From NCBI GenBank assembly GCA_034401795.1, contig CM067369.1, positions 139,884,496 to 139,948,495 of the forward strand: a stretch of DNA of 64,000 nt, read 5' to 3'. Below the pieces are notes generated by a model. The model worked only from the letters and a program-made list of their open reading frames with translations. It was not told where the DNA came from and ran no database searches. The position numbers and the translations under genes are program-made. Source of the DNA: Chaetoderma sp. LZ-2023a. Lineage: Eukaryota; Mollusca; Caudofoveata; Chaetodermatida; Chaetodermatidae. Shown piece by piece: positions 21,691 through 33,869 of this stretch. Positions within the stretch are counted from its first letter, which is position 1, and each line of letters opens with the position of its first letter.

Positions 21691-22239
21691 AATTCCTCTA
21701 TAAATATCGTAACACGATTCCTTCCAAATGTGTGTATTCAGAATAATAATAGAATTAGCACTCGTAAGGCGGTGTATCTTAATAAGCACACGTTGCCCGA
21801 TTGCCTGGCATCAGACGGGATGCGTCTGGCAAATAGCCATTAAATCACTCAATCACGCACGCTCGCAACCTTAAGCGAATTATAAATTGTCGAGCTGGTA
21901 AACGTCACTCGAATAAATCCGTCGGATTTCCCTCAATCGATTTTCCCAATGCTACTCGAGGTTTTAGAGGATATCTTCACTTTCGTAGCAGTAACAAAAC
22001 TAGACCCTATTAGTGGAACACGAACACCCACCACCAGGAACCTGCTCACATGCTTACCGATTTAAACGTGAAACAACACATGCAATGGCATCAGCAACAT
22101 GTCAATATATATTTCATGCTAAATGATTTTAAACTGATTTGACAATATATTCATTCCTGACAAATTAAATTAAAAATATTTAACATCGTACCTGTATGGA
22201 TGAAACTGTGGAGAATCAGGTCTCAATGGTTAAAGAGCC

Positions 22240-22830
22240 GATGAATCCGATCTGTCACTCAGGTACATGACGTCATAATCCATTACGTTACATGTTAGCT
22301 GACGACACAATCATAACAACCTACAGCTCCGTCACGAAAATCAAAAAGTCCGTCAAGAACGAATTGTTTTGGATATTTTGAGCTCACCTATATAATCGAG
22401 GCTTCTAATTTCGCAACCACTCATATGATGTCATAATCAGCTACGTGGCGTGTAAGATGACGTCCTAATCAATTACGTCATGAATGGTGTTGTTAAGTTC
22501 GTCACGCACGCTTAATTAATGGCCAGCTAACCGTTGTGTACGAATTGTATGTCTTTACCATTAAATAAACATGTTGTTGAAGCTAATTTGACTGGGCTTC
22601 CTATGGCAGCAACAGCACTCCGGAAGCTAATTCGACTGGGCGCTGTTTCTGCCATAGGCAGCAACAGCACCCAGTCAAATTATTTTCAAAATATTCAACA
22701 GCTTGCCTGTATAGTTTTCTGAAAATTTAGATTCATTGAGCCCATTGATCGATAGATCTCAACACTGGCGAAGCGAGGATGGGGCGTATCTGAAGATGAG
22801 TGCGGCATAGCTAAAACTTAATTCTTCCAT
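22240..22830 (+). repeat. Family-A MITE, composite of a partial and a full copy
   Basis: A partial arm (22240-22360, with ATGACGTCATAATCC) precedes a complete copy (about 22410-22830) that has the CRE-like arm, the ACGAATTGTATGTCTTTA segment, a hairpin core at 22570-22705 and the distal arm ending ATTCTTCCATT. The hairpin loop is partly duplicated, as GCAGCAACAGCAC occurs twice. Confidence 0.8.
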
Positions 22831-23299
22831 TAGCAGGAAATTCTGATTGTGGGGATTCAGGGTTCAGAATATATAAATCGACTCCAACACGCGTGGATTA
22901 TAGCCGAGATGTGAGTGGCCTATCTCCTAATGGGTCCATCCATAGGCGACATTACCATGCGAGATTAGGATTCTTCTCCTTACACCACATGGTATCCGAA
23001 GGTAAATAGCAGACATGCGACTGGACGTTATTACATAACTAACCTAACTAACATGGACATAGTCCCATATTTTCGACAACGCGCAAGTTCATATACAACA
23101 TAAGTGGATAACTGATTATTAACAATGGCACTATTCACGATAGAAGCAAGATCGGTATTTGTTTTGTAAACAATGTTATCAAAGGCTGATAGTTGTGTAG
23201 GTTGTAACCGCAACCACAAAAGCAACACTTGTTTCGAGTTAAAAGCCAGCCTTAGTTTTTGCAATCAATAACGTTCACTACGGCGATAAAGGTATTCAT

Positions 23300-23640
23300 G
23301 TCTAGCCATACCCCGCCTATTTTTATCCGAGCTCCTCCCATTTCTTACGTACGTTGGAATCGATTTGAAACTTTTAAACCTGCCTTCCCAGAATCTAAAT
23401 TTCAAGGTGAGGATACATAATCTACTGACTATTTCGAAACTAATTTGACCGGGTGTGGCTGTTGCTTCATATGATAGCAACAACCCCCAATCAAATTAGC
23501 TTCACCAGATTATGTATTGGTTTGTAAATTCATCAGAGACATAGCCTATGCGACTTGCACACTTTCCTGACAGGCAAATGGAGTTACCTAACGGATACAC
23601 GGCATTTTGATTGTGACGTCAGTTAACACGTGACACACAT
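23300..23640 (-). repeat. Family-A MITE copy
   Basis: Reverse orientation: the distal arm (GCCATACCCCGCC) comes first, then the core ACTATTTCGAAACTAATTTG and its inverted partner, then GATTGTGACGTCAGTTAAC. Diverged. Confidence 0.7.
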
Positions 23641-24284
23641 GTTTATGCTGCAATTATGACCAGACTAACCTGACGAGCCCATGTCTACAAATAATTTAAG
23701 ATAATGGTTAATCTGAGAATGTCGGAAACACATTTTATTCTTAAAAATAAACGTTCATTCGGAAATCCTAGTGTCTCTTAGTTTAAATTTGAGTCAAATC
23801 GGATCCGGCATGTCCTAAAATAGCCAAACAAGCACGCCGACATACAAACACACGGTGCGATTATACCGCAGCTATTTAATCAGCAATGGAAGATGATTTA
23901 TAGCGCAATAAGAGTATTACTTCAAAATGTGATGAATGATCGCGTGTGATACCATCACCAATGGCTTAGTCCTGCGTGACGATGAATCCCGAAGTAATTA
24001 GTACAAATTGATGTTCCTTTACGTAGGTTTGATGTGCAAATACTATTTATTAATGGAATTTTGAGGTCAATAACCTATGACTAGACGATTTAACATTGTC
24101 AGAAATATTGCTATGTTTTGCCGCCCTGGTGCAAGAATCATAGCATCCATTGTGAGTAGTATTTTAGAAGGATTTTTCATGACTCAAATTAATGGATAAT
24201 GTTATAATGAAATGTGTTATAACGTCTCCCCGGTCTCTGTTGTGTGAGCTTCATATCTACTTCATTTACAGATATCCATGAATG

Positions 24285-24640
24285 CTGTGTGTCAATCGAT
24301 GGATCAGATCTGTCACTCGCGTATAGACGCAATGAATGGCGTATGATTCCGCCAAGTGTACGAATTGCATGTGTTTAATGGATTTACTCTTTAATACATA
24401 TTCTGTTGACTATTTTGAAACTACTTTGACTGTGTGCTATTGCTGTCAGCAAACACAAGTGAAATTTGTTTCAAAATATTCAACAGCTTACCTGTAAAAT
24501 GCTTACATTGAAGATGAGATTCTGAGACGGCAGGGTTCAAAGTAAATGTAAATCGACCTCAACATACGTGAACAAGTGGGAGGATCTTAGTTTGAAATGG
24601 GAGGGGCATAGTTAGAATGCGCGCCATCTGTTCTCGAAGT
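24285..24640 (+). repeat. Family-A MITE copy
   Basis: ATGGATCAGATCTGTCACTC starts the left arm, followed by TGTACGAATTGCATGT, the core GACTATTTTGAAACTACTTT with its inverted partner at 24462-24482, and the distal arm. Confidence 0.75.
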
Positions 24641-24894
24641 ACATGGCATATCAGGTCATCTCTTCCTAACAAACAGAAAGAAACGAACCATTTACAGACT
24701 TGCATTATGGTTATAGACTAAGGAAGATGTTGAAAAGGCCGGAAAAAGGAGTTCTCTCTAAACATAAAGCAGGTTTTTTAGTTCTGTATATGTCAAACTT
24801 TCGCTTTTGCTTTTGTGACGAAGAATAATGATCCTTAACCCGTCTTGTGTCCACAGCGTCACAACACGCTTAAAATGCTGCTTAGACTATATCG

Positions 24895-25260
24895 ATTAAC
24901 CATTTAACGGTCAAGATTTTTCAAGAAAATTTGAAATTTTGCAGACCAAAAAGACTATTTTTGCTGCCAATGAAATTTGCAAAAAATAACGTCTCTTTTC
25001 CTGCAAATGAGCATTCCTCACCACCATTACAGAGAACGTTTTTGAAAAATTCGAGTTTTTGCATAGCCAATTAAAATTTGCAGGCCAAGATAAGATAATT
25101 GTTTTAAAATTTACCACTAGAATGACTGACTCGGTTACCGAGCCAGTCATTCCAGTGGTAAATTTTCAAAAATAGTTTTATCTTGCTCTACAAATGGATA
25201 CTCCTCAAGACAGCAGCAGATCCCGTTTTGTCCACCTTGACGATTAAAGGGTTAAGTTGA
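24895..25260. repeat. Family-B foldback element
   Basis: Ends are ACCATTTAACGGTCAAG and GACGATTAAAGGGTTAAG. Centred near 25136 is an inverted repeat: AATTTACCACTAGAATGACT...CGAGCCAGTCATTCCAGTGG. The outer part repeats the word for a 9-base GCAAATGGA-type block. No coding capacity. Confidence 0.8.
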
Positions 25261-25734
25261 CACAAGAGGGGTTAAAACACTTGATGGCAAGGCAACAAAT
25301 GTTAAGCTTTCACTTATCCCAGATACTATATACACTAAATGACAAAGTGAATTTATTGGCCATACTGCTTGTGTGATTTGACTAGACACATCCTGAGCGA
25401 GATACTGTCCTTGTTCCATCACCGTATCTGAGCCGCTTCATTGAATTGATTTAGGCCTAATCCTCCGTGTAGCTTTTGAAACTGTGATGGAATTATTAAC
25501 ATATTCACTTTTTGATGACACATTGTATGGATATCGTGGTTCCATTCGTAGATAGACCGAAGGGCACTTGTATTTTAATGTAACTATTATTACCGGCCTC
25601 GTTAGACGTCAGGGTCAATGCGAGCATGTTGTTGTTGTTGTTATTGTTGTTGTTGTTGTTGTTGTTGTTATTGTTGTTGTTGTTGGTGGTGGTGGTGGTG
25701 TTGTAGTTGTTGCTGTTGTTGTTGTTGTTGTTGC

Positions 25735-25778
<44 letters not shown>

Positions 25779-26243
25779 TATGACATATTTAATAACTCTG
25801 GTTCTACTGGACGGATATTCTCCAGATTTGTATATCCACATATGTAAATTTTGTGGTCTAAAACGCAACAGATTTCAGCAATAGGTGTCAAAATATGCAT
25901 TTTACGCATTCTTCAATAACTCTGGTTCTGCTAGCGCAATCTTCTCCAAACGTGGGTGGCATGTTATCCATGTTGTCCTAAACAGATATGCCAATTTTGT
26001 GACCAAAAGCTAAACTACAATAGCAACGGCGGCATGACTGAAAAAAATAAATCAAGGACGCGGGTATTGGATAAATTTATTCCTGTTTCACCCGGTGCTG
26101 TTGAAATGTGCGGGTACATCTAAGGAACATCATAATTTTGAAATTTGTCAACACCTATCAACATATGATCTTACATAATTTCAATTCGTTCTTACCACAC
26201 AAATTAATATACCTAATTAACGACACTCCTTGTTATTCTACAG
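25261..26243. other. Non-coding, with a (GTT)n microsatellite
   Basis: No gene is seen apart from the trinucleotide tract at 25627-25777. The stretch immediately before 26244 ends in a plausible splice acceptor. Confidence 0.6.
25627..25777. repeat. (GTT)n microsatellite
   Basis: About 150 bases of GTT with occasional ATT, GGT and GCT units. The long frames it creates (poly-Val, poly-Cys, poly-Gln) are artefacts of the triplet. Confidence 0.97.
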
Positions 26244-26545
26244 GTTGGGTGTGCTTCATGCTAGTGGAGGCGGCGCCTATACTGCGAAACACCACGGGCA
26301 ATGTAGTAGTAGTTTTTCAAAAGCCAGTGAATCCCGCGAAGGATCGGGCTGCTGATGAGCGTGCGAGGGCGTTGTTTCTCGTCTGTGGAGTTATTTTTGG
26401 CATTCCGTTTGCAGTAATGACAGCTTGTGGTATAAAGGAATTCGTATGTGCAATGTGGGAAAAGCATCAACTCCGGGCTATGAGACAGATCTATATAGAT
26501 AAAATGTCGCAAATTGCGGCCGCTTATAGAGACAGATATCGCTAG
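26244..26545 (+). CDS. Possible terminal exon of a host membrane-protein gene
   Basis: An open frame follows TTGTTATTCTACAG, a good splice acceptor, and ends at a TAG at 26543-26545. It encodes about 100 residues: a short N-terminal part, KPVNPAKDRAADERARA, then a clear hydrophobic transmembrane segment ALFLVCGVIFGIPFAVMTAC, and a basic/aromatic tail (MWEKHQLRAMRQIYIDKM). The composition is typical of a real protein and differs from the surrounding AT-rich DNA. I recognise no family. The upstream exons are not identifiable. The frame also extends 5' of the acceptor as a longer ORF, but that part has intron-like composition. Confidence 0.45.
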
Positions 26546-27889
26546 CTACACGTTGATTATTACTATTAATGCCATCAGGCACTGTGACGGAAATACAACC
26601 TTCTAAGTATAAGCATGCGAAAATTGAGGTAGATGTGTCAAATCAAATGTCATGTTTTTCGGTGTCGTTATTGTAAGTCTGGAAATTTAGTGAAAACGAA
26701 CGCAGCACAATAATAGCAATATGTATTGAAGTGTTGGCGATGATGTATCATGTGGAGATAACCGAGACATACCTCCCCTGTGTATTCAGTACATAACCTT
26801 TAACGATCACATGATCTTGTAATTCTGTATGATTTCACCATTGTATGTGTTTTCCGGTATTTCTAACATATGTGAATATTTTGATGTGAGAAGGTGTCGT
26901 TATGAGAAAACCCGTGCTATCTTTATCTTCAACACAGCTTCTGCGTGGATTGTACTCGGAAATACTCCATTTCAGAGCATAGGAGTTTGGATTGTGGTAG
27001 TGCTATGATTAAATAGAATATTACTGTCAATACATTTAGTTTCTGGTGTGATGTTAACTCAAATGACAGATTATCAGATATGCTCGTTCCGCCATGTCTC
27101 TACAACCTTTCTGATTTCACATTTAAAGACAATGGCAGCATCTTCTGCAGAATCAATTCCTACTCGGAATGCAGGTTTAGCAATACGAGGTTTTGAGGAG
27201 ACTATGTGACTATACTTGGTCAATGATAGTTCAACGTCAGGAAATGTTTCTTAGACCAGAAATTGTTCGTGAATTTAGACTATCATTGGCCAAGTAAATT
27301 TAATTATTTCAACATCTCCACCAAATGGGTACATTATGATTCCTAGAATATAGTACAGATCCCACAAAGGAAATCCGACACCATATCTCTAGAGTCATGA
27401 TATGATGTTCGATTCTACATGAGAAGAATGTGTTGAAGGACATTAACTGCCGACTGTCTCAATAAAATATGGACCAACAGCACTAGATAAAAAAAACCTG
27501 TCAAAGATGGTTGACAGCAAGATAAAACTGGATTTCGTCACTTCTTGTAATTCCATAGCGGGGTTCACGTGGGACTACCGGTAAATGTATCTTTCTCATG
27601 CTAAGGAATCCATCTGTCATCGTGCAATATCTTTCTATTAGTATATTTTACTATAAAAATACAAAATTTCAAAACGGCTGTCACGGAAATAATATATTTC
27701 CACTTTTATATATCACATGGCTATGATCCAGGTCTCAACGGTAAGATCGTCTGTTTCTGAACTTAAAATTGCGGCTGGTGGAAATCAAGGATGGCTCCCA
27801 GCAAGATAAAAAGAAGTATAATTATTCACGGCTAAGAAGCGATATAAAACAGTTCTGTTTCTAAAGATATATGTCTATGATATTAACAG
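26546..27889. other. Non-coding stretch
   Basis: No gene or clear repeat is seen; it may include the 3' untranslated region of the exon at 26244-26545. Confidence 0.5.
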
Positions 27890-28275
27890 ACCCATTGCTG
27901 AGCATATATCCGAGTCATATGACGTCATAATCAACCACGTAACACGTAGGCTGACGTCACAATTCTACTACGTCATATCGAAGTACGTCATAAATGCTTA
28001 ATAGTCCGTCAAGTTGTCGAATTGTATGTCTTTACTATTCAATAAATTTGTATATTTTGAAACTAATTTGACTGGGCGCTGTTGCTGTCATAGGCAGCAA
28101 CAACACCCAGTCAAATTAGTTTCAAAATATTCAGTGACTTACCTGTATATTTCCCTGGAAATTTCGGTCCAGGGAATGCAGGGATCGCTCGATCCCAATA
28201 CAGACAAAACATGGGTGCAGCTTAGCTAGAGATGGGTGAGACATAGTTAAAACTGGATTCTTCCATTTATCCTAC
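27890..28275 (+). repeat. Family-A MITE, well-preserved copy
   Basis: Left arm: ATATGACGTCATAATC and GCTGACGTCAC; then TCGAATTGTATGTCTTTACT. The hairpin core at 28052-28130 pairs AATTTGACTGGGCGCTGTTG with GCAGCAACAACACCCAGTCA. Right arm: GGGTGCAGCTTAGCTAGAGA, ending ACTGGATTCTTCCATT. Confidence 0.85.
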
Positions 28276-28577
28276 ATGTTGGTGGGGTTGATCATGTTAC
28301 TGATCTTCTTCAACTCAATCGACTTAAATACATCTATGTTCATCACATGGTAAGGTCTGATTCACTTTCAGAACAATCAAATCCAAAAATGTGCGACTAT
28401 GGGGAATCCTTCCACATGTGCTGAGAGGGGATAGCACACCATGCTCCCTCGAGGCTCCTCTGTAGTATAATGATGATCTGTTGGTGAAAATGAGCAACTG
28501 GAATTTACCTCTACATAAATCTGGACTAACTCTGTTGACACGGAAATCCAAATACAGCCGCCAGTAATATGAACAAA

Positions 28578-28662
<85 letters not shown>

Positions 28663-29180
28663 TAGTCCACTTTGTCAGGATGAATATGATTAACATCATA
28701 TGGTTGCTGTTAGAAAATGGATATCTATCAAAGACCTATTTTTACACACACACAGCATATTTCCTATTATCTTATGGTTAGTAAATTAGAATTGGCCCTA
28801 TCTTGTTGATAGACATCTTGGATATTCATAAATGGATTCCATGATCTCACAAAGCGAAGCAGCCTTTGTGAACCCAGCCCCTGGACCAGGATCGTGTAAT
28901 GCATAGAATCGATCAGTCTATGATTTGTGTCACACAATTGCGTTGTCTTTTATTTTTATGCTCATGGATATTAATATGCATATTTTTTTTATTGTACTCT
29001 CGACCATCAAGTCGGGTTTAGTGGTGTTATCCCCATTTGGATAAAGAAGACCACCACCACATGTTCTTCAACACACTCCACTCGTGGAAAGCAACATTAA
29101 AACCTTGGTTTTGGAGAAATGGGCGCTGACATCCCTCATAGGAACTCTACAATTTACAACGCCTTTTCATCGGTTCTCAA
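28276..29180. other. Non-coding stretch with (TA)n
   Basis: Only a TA microsatellite at 28580-28657 stands out. Confidence 0.6.
28580..28657. repeat. (TA)n microsatellite
   Basis: TA repeats with a short interruption (TTTATAAAT). Confidence 0.97.
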
Positions 29181-29400
29181 TTAATGGATGAACCGATTTG
29201 TCAATCAACTATATGACGGCATAGTTACATTTATGCTGACGTCACAATCATAATTGACAGAGAATGCTCTGTCATGCAGCTGGAACTGTCCGTCAAGTGT
29301 ACGAAACAATTGTATTTGTTTGACGGGTTTACTATTTAATAAACATTCTGTTGAATAATTTGAAATTAATTTCACTGTATTGCAGATGTGTGACTGTGAA
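29180..29400 (+). repeat. Family-A MITE, truncated after the first hairpin arm
   Basis: GATGAACCGATTTGTCAATC, ATGCTGACGTCACAATC and TGTTGAATAATTTGAAATTA are present; the second arm of the core is missing. Confidence 0.65.
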
Positions 29401-29479
29401 CCCATGAGTATGGTAATTATATCATCCTGCAGCAGCAGCACTGTGGCTGAGAAGAAAGGGTTTGATTGACCACGTTTAA

Positions 29480-29840
29480 TCCCTTTTGTGTCAGGTTATC
29501 AAATCGATGAAAAAGGCTTCTGCGGTGGTCGTGAGAATTGGTAATTTAAAGGCCAACAGAAAACAATCTTTGAAAATTTACCACTGGGATGACTGGCTTG
29601 ATAAACGGTCTCTTGGCCTGCAGGTTGGCATCGACTAAGCAAACAGTTGGATTTTATTGATTATTAATCCTGACGTTATCACGAGAAATATCCCCTTACA
29701 GGACAACAAAAGTCTATTCTAAATTACACTGGAAATTTATTTTTTAAACGTCTTCTTATGACTCGCAAATGGACGTTCAATAAGAAAAAGATTTCAATTA
29801 TTTTGCAATAGCTTGACTAGTAAACGGTTACGTGATACAT
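29480..29840. repeat. Family-B foldback fragments
   Basis: GAAAATTTACCACTGGGATG and TCTTGGCCTGCAGG, then a further diverged part near 29700-29780, resemble the family-B core. Confidence 0.55.
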
Positions 29841-30232
29841 GTAGCAGTTTGAGCGCCTTGTGGCACAGTTGGCACAGCAGGCGTTAATATCCCAACTTTC
29901 TCTCTCTTTTTTAATGTTTTTCTTTACTCTCTAGTCTCAGTATGATTGATATATATCATGCACAAAATATTTAGATCCGCGGACGACTTCAGTCTCCTCA
30001 TAAGAAGTTGAAGAAGCAATCCCTCTGTTTCTCGACATGAGGAAATTGCCAATTAAACTATGGGGTCATAAAGGTAGGGGCATGGTATGTGCCACATCTG
30101 CATTTGAACAGACATCATTCAGTCTTTAGAAAATGTATGTTGAGCATCTCTCGTATACATCATTTTAGTGCACAATATTGTTCACGATTGTATGAATATA
30201 ATATGCAGCTGCTTACGCTCTTCTTTTCAACT

Positions 30233-30473
30233 TAACCCTTTACCCCTCGAAGTTGTTGAAGAAAATTTAAATTTTCTAATAGAAAATGCCCATTTGCAGA
30301 CCAGGAGAAGACTATTTTTGAAAACCTACAACTTGAATGACTGTCTCGATTATCGATCCCGGTATTCCAGTGGTAGATTTTCAAAATATAGGCTTCTCTT
30401 GGTCTGCAAATGGACATTTCTCAAGACCCGCGCTGAAGCTGTTTTTTGGCTACTATGAGTGTTAAAGGGTTAA
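30233..30473. repeat. Family-B foldback element, complete
   Basis: It begins TTAACCCTTTACCCC and ends GTGTTAAAGGGTTAA, so the ends are inverted repeats. Inside, GAATGACTGTCTCGATTATC and GGTATTCCAGTGGTAGATTT form an imperfect hairpin, and GCAGACCAGGAGAAGACTAT pairs with GGCTTCTCTTGGTCTGC. Confidence 0.85.
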
Positions 30474-30979
30474 ATAAATGGAAACGTAAACGCGAAAGAT
30501 GAAATTGGTTGATTATATTTTAAAGTCTGAAATTAAATTGAAAACGTTATTTAGTTTTACTTATATTATAAATATACGCATGTCAGTGTATGCCGTGACT
30601 TGAGAGTCCATTGTTTTATAGTAACGGTTATTTAACACACAACGATTAATGAGACAGTATTTGGGATTTTTAATTGCTATACGTCAGTCTGTCAGCCTGT
30701 TGGTCTGTCTGTCAGTTGATCACGCTGCCGGATGGTCAAATATGTTAACACAACTGATAAAACTACTAAGGCCGCAACTATCCTATGTTGTACTTGGTCG
30801 ATATGAAAATTTGAATTTTACAAAACAAGACTTATCTTCTGGTTAATTAAAACTCAATCATTCACGTGGCTGAATTTCTAAGTAATGTTACAGGAAACCA
30901 TGTCAATAAACGGACATTGGGCACTGAACATTGTGTTTTCCATCAAATCAGTACAGATAGTCGCCTAACACAGTGCATT

Positions 30980-31380
30980 GACTATTGATGAACCCAATCT
31001 GCCACGCAAGTACATGACGTCATAATCAATTACGTCACATGTAGACTTACGTCGCAATCAAATGCATAATGAATGGCATAGCTAAGTCAATCATGAACTA
31101 TTAAAAGTCCGTCAGTTGTAGGAATTGTATGCCTTTGCTATTTAATAAACGTTCTGAATATTTTGAGAGTAATTTAACTGGGCGCTGTTGCTGCTATAGG
31201 CAGCAACAGCACCCAGTCAAATCAAGATTCAACGGCTTATTTGTATAGTTTTCTAGAATTTAAGATTCATGGAATTCAGTGTTCAATCGATGCCAACATT
31301 GGCAAAGCGTGGGCGGATCTTAGCTAGAAATGGGCTAGTCACACCCACAAGAGGATTCATCCGTTGTGTATAGCATTTGG
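30980..31380 (+). repeat. Family-A MITE, full-length copy
   Basis: It starts ATTGATGAACCCAATCTGCC and ends AGGATTCATCCGTTGTGTA, giving inverted GATGAA/TTCATC termini. Left arm ACATGACGTCATAATCAATT; core at 31152-31225 with GGGCGCTGTTGCTGC opposite GCAGCAACAGCACCC. Confidence 0.85.
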
Positions 31381-31744
31381 TGTGAAACGACGATGGTTCA
31401 TTATGAGCACTGTATAGAACCACAATATGTTGGCATCAACCACATGTGTCCTCCGCAATAAACATGTTTTACTGATGTACTATTCAAAGCTAATTAACGT
31501 CGCATTTTGTAGAGATCCACTTTAAAGCGATGCTAATCTCATCTCAAATGTTGTACTGCACCGATAGAATACGGTTTATAGATTCCATATCATTCATATC
31601 CTGTCACATTCGCTTACTTGTATCGCAATTTTCGGCTTTGTAATATCGAGTAAATATTGAACAGTGACCGCCACCATTTTGTCTGCTGAAGTTGTAGTGT
31701 GTGGTGTCAACGCATTACATTCTTTAACATGTAATATTCATCCC

Positions 31745-31850
31745 GTTTAATATTTTGAAACTAATTTAACTGGAAGTTGTTACTGCCTATGGCAGCAACA
31801 ACTTACAGTCAAATTGGTTTCAAAATATCCAACAGCTTACCTACAGGATT
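31745..31850. repeat. Family-A MITE, hairpin core only
   Basis: TAATATTTTGAAACTAATTT and its inverted partner GTTTCAAAATATCC flank GTTGTTACTGCC/GGCAGCAACAAC. The CRE-bearing arm is missing. Confidence 0.75.
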
Positions 31851-32574
31851 GTTTTGTACCACATTGCCAAATTATAGCTAGCACATCTATGACTGAACGT
31901 ATATATGGAGGCAGACACACTAGGTGTATTCCGATTGGTTGAAAAGTAAATCATGACAGCCATTATATGCTGTAGAAATGTGTCAATATTTAACTACTAA
32001 AGCCTGAATATCTTTCCTTAACGGCATGATAAAAAGCTTAAAATTACCTGGATAGTTTATGAGCGGCGTGTTAGATCAGCTGAATAGCTATCAAAAGATG
32101 GGATTAGTTATCCTTTAAGGCAAATAGCATATCGACCTTGCCAAATGTGTGTCTTTATATCGATGTGTTTTTCTAATTCTGTACACCACGATCGGTCTAG
32201 CACACTGTCGTGGCTAAACATTGACCAATGTATTGACAATGCAATATCGAATATTAGAATTTCTCATTCAATATTAAATAATTAACTGTTCACGTCCATT
32301 AACATACTGCGCGTAGAACTGATTGTAGTCAGCTCTTTGTTATTTGTCTGTCAAATTATCGTTTTATAAAATAATTTGTATGAAAATCTTATTATCCAGC
32401 AAATCATATTCACCAGAAAATTGAAGATTAATGAAAGTAGATTTACTTGAGCATAGTAATTCGCTTAGCTATATAGTAAACTCCCTGATCAGGAAATTTC
32501 TGTTTCATTGTATAATCTAGCTGGTATTCTTTTTCTAGGCTGAGTATATACAACAGATCATTAAGATGGTGATC

Positions 32575-32875
32575 GCATTCTGTGACACACGAATATTCTT
32601 TTAGTACAGACATTTTCATCAAACATAAATATTCATTTTCGTACTTCATTAAACATGACTATTCATTTTAGTACAGACATTTTCATTAAACGTGAATATT
32701 CATTTTCATACGGACATTTTCATTAAACGTGAATAATCATTTTCATACGGACATTTTCATTAAACGTGAATATTAATTTTCGTACCGACATTTTATTAAA
32801 CGTGAATATTCATCTTCATACGGACATTTGCATTAAACATGAATATTCGTTTTCTCACGGACATTTTCATTAAAT
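32575..32875. repeat. Minisatellite, unit about 38 bases
   Basis: The phrase GACATTTTCATTAAACGTGA and ATATTCATTTTCATACG alternate about seven times with small changes. Confidence 0.85.
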
Positions 32876-32914
32876 ATTACCCTATCTTACAGTTTCTCAA
32901 CAGTGACAAAATAA

Positions 32915-33290
32915 CAAAAGCAACGGATGAATCCACTTTTAGCTATGCCCTGTCCATCTCTAGCTAAGGTCCGCCCATGATTTGCATGTGTTGGGATCGA
33001 TTTATATACTTTGAATACTGAATTCATATAATCCCAATTTCATAGTAACGATACGAATATTTTGAAATTATTTTGACTGGGGGCTGTTGCTGCTTATGAC
33101 CGTAACAGCGCCTAGTCAAATTAGTTTCAAAAATATTTAACATAATGTTTATTAAATGGTAAAGACATAAAATTCGTACAACTGACGGACTATCAATTAC
33201 GATTGGGACGTCAGCCTACATATGGCGTATTTAATTATGACGTCATATACTTGACTGACAGATCAGATTCATCCATTGTATATGCTACTA
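32915..33290 (-). repeat. Family-A MITE, full-length, inverted
   Basis: It begins CAACGGATGAATCCACTTTT and ends AGATTCATCCATTGTATA. The core at 33057-33140 and the arm with ATTATGACGTCATATACTTG are in reverse order to the plus-oriented copies. Confidence 0.85.
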
Positions 33291-33499
33291 TATTGGTAGC
33301 TCGATTTGCTGGGTGCATAGTATATAAGCTAAATTTCATTAACATAATACGGTGTAATTGAAATGTATTATTCGTGAGATATTTAAGAACTGACTGTATT
33401 TTAGATAAGTAATGGTCTGAGTGTAGTCTTCATCAAAAGACAATTTATTTTGCAATTTCACAAGCAGTTTTCCTGCTATCAATCCACTTCGGATTTTCA

Positions 33500-33860
33500 T
33501 CTAAGTTAACCCATCTTATATCAACTTAACTCGGTACAGAGTTGGTCGTAAAGATTGTTCATTTCTAGGCTGAGAGATTATTTTTGACAATTTACCACCG
33601 AAATTACTGGCTCAGTAACAAATCTTTTTAAAATACACTTATCTCGGCCTGCAAATGGGCACTAACTAAGTGAAAACGTGAATTATTTTATCATTATCCC
33701 TTTGAAGGTCAAGCCGGTCAAAACGTCCTCTGTATCAGTCATAGAAAATGTCCATTTGCGGGCCAATAGAAAGCTATTTTTTGTAAATTTACATAAAATA
33801 GTCCTCTTATCCTGCGAAAATTGTAATTGTCTTGTAAAATCTTGACCATTAAAGGTTTAA
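33500..33860. repeat. Two diverged family-B foldback copies
   Basis: GACAATTTACCACCG and CGGCCTGCAAATGGGC (33585-33660), then GTCCATTTGCGGGCCAATAG (33747 onward) and TTGACCATTAAAGGTTTAA, mark two adjacent degraded copies. Confidence 0.6.
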
Positions 33861-33869
33861 TTGATCTAA

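Noticed and set aside
25568..25884. Poly-Val, poly-Cys and poly-Gln frames
   Set aside because: Produced by the (GTT)n microsatellite in different frames.
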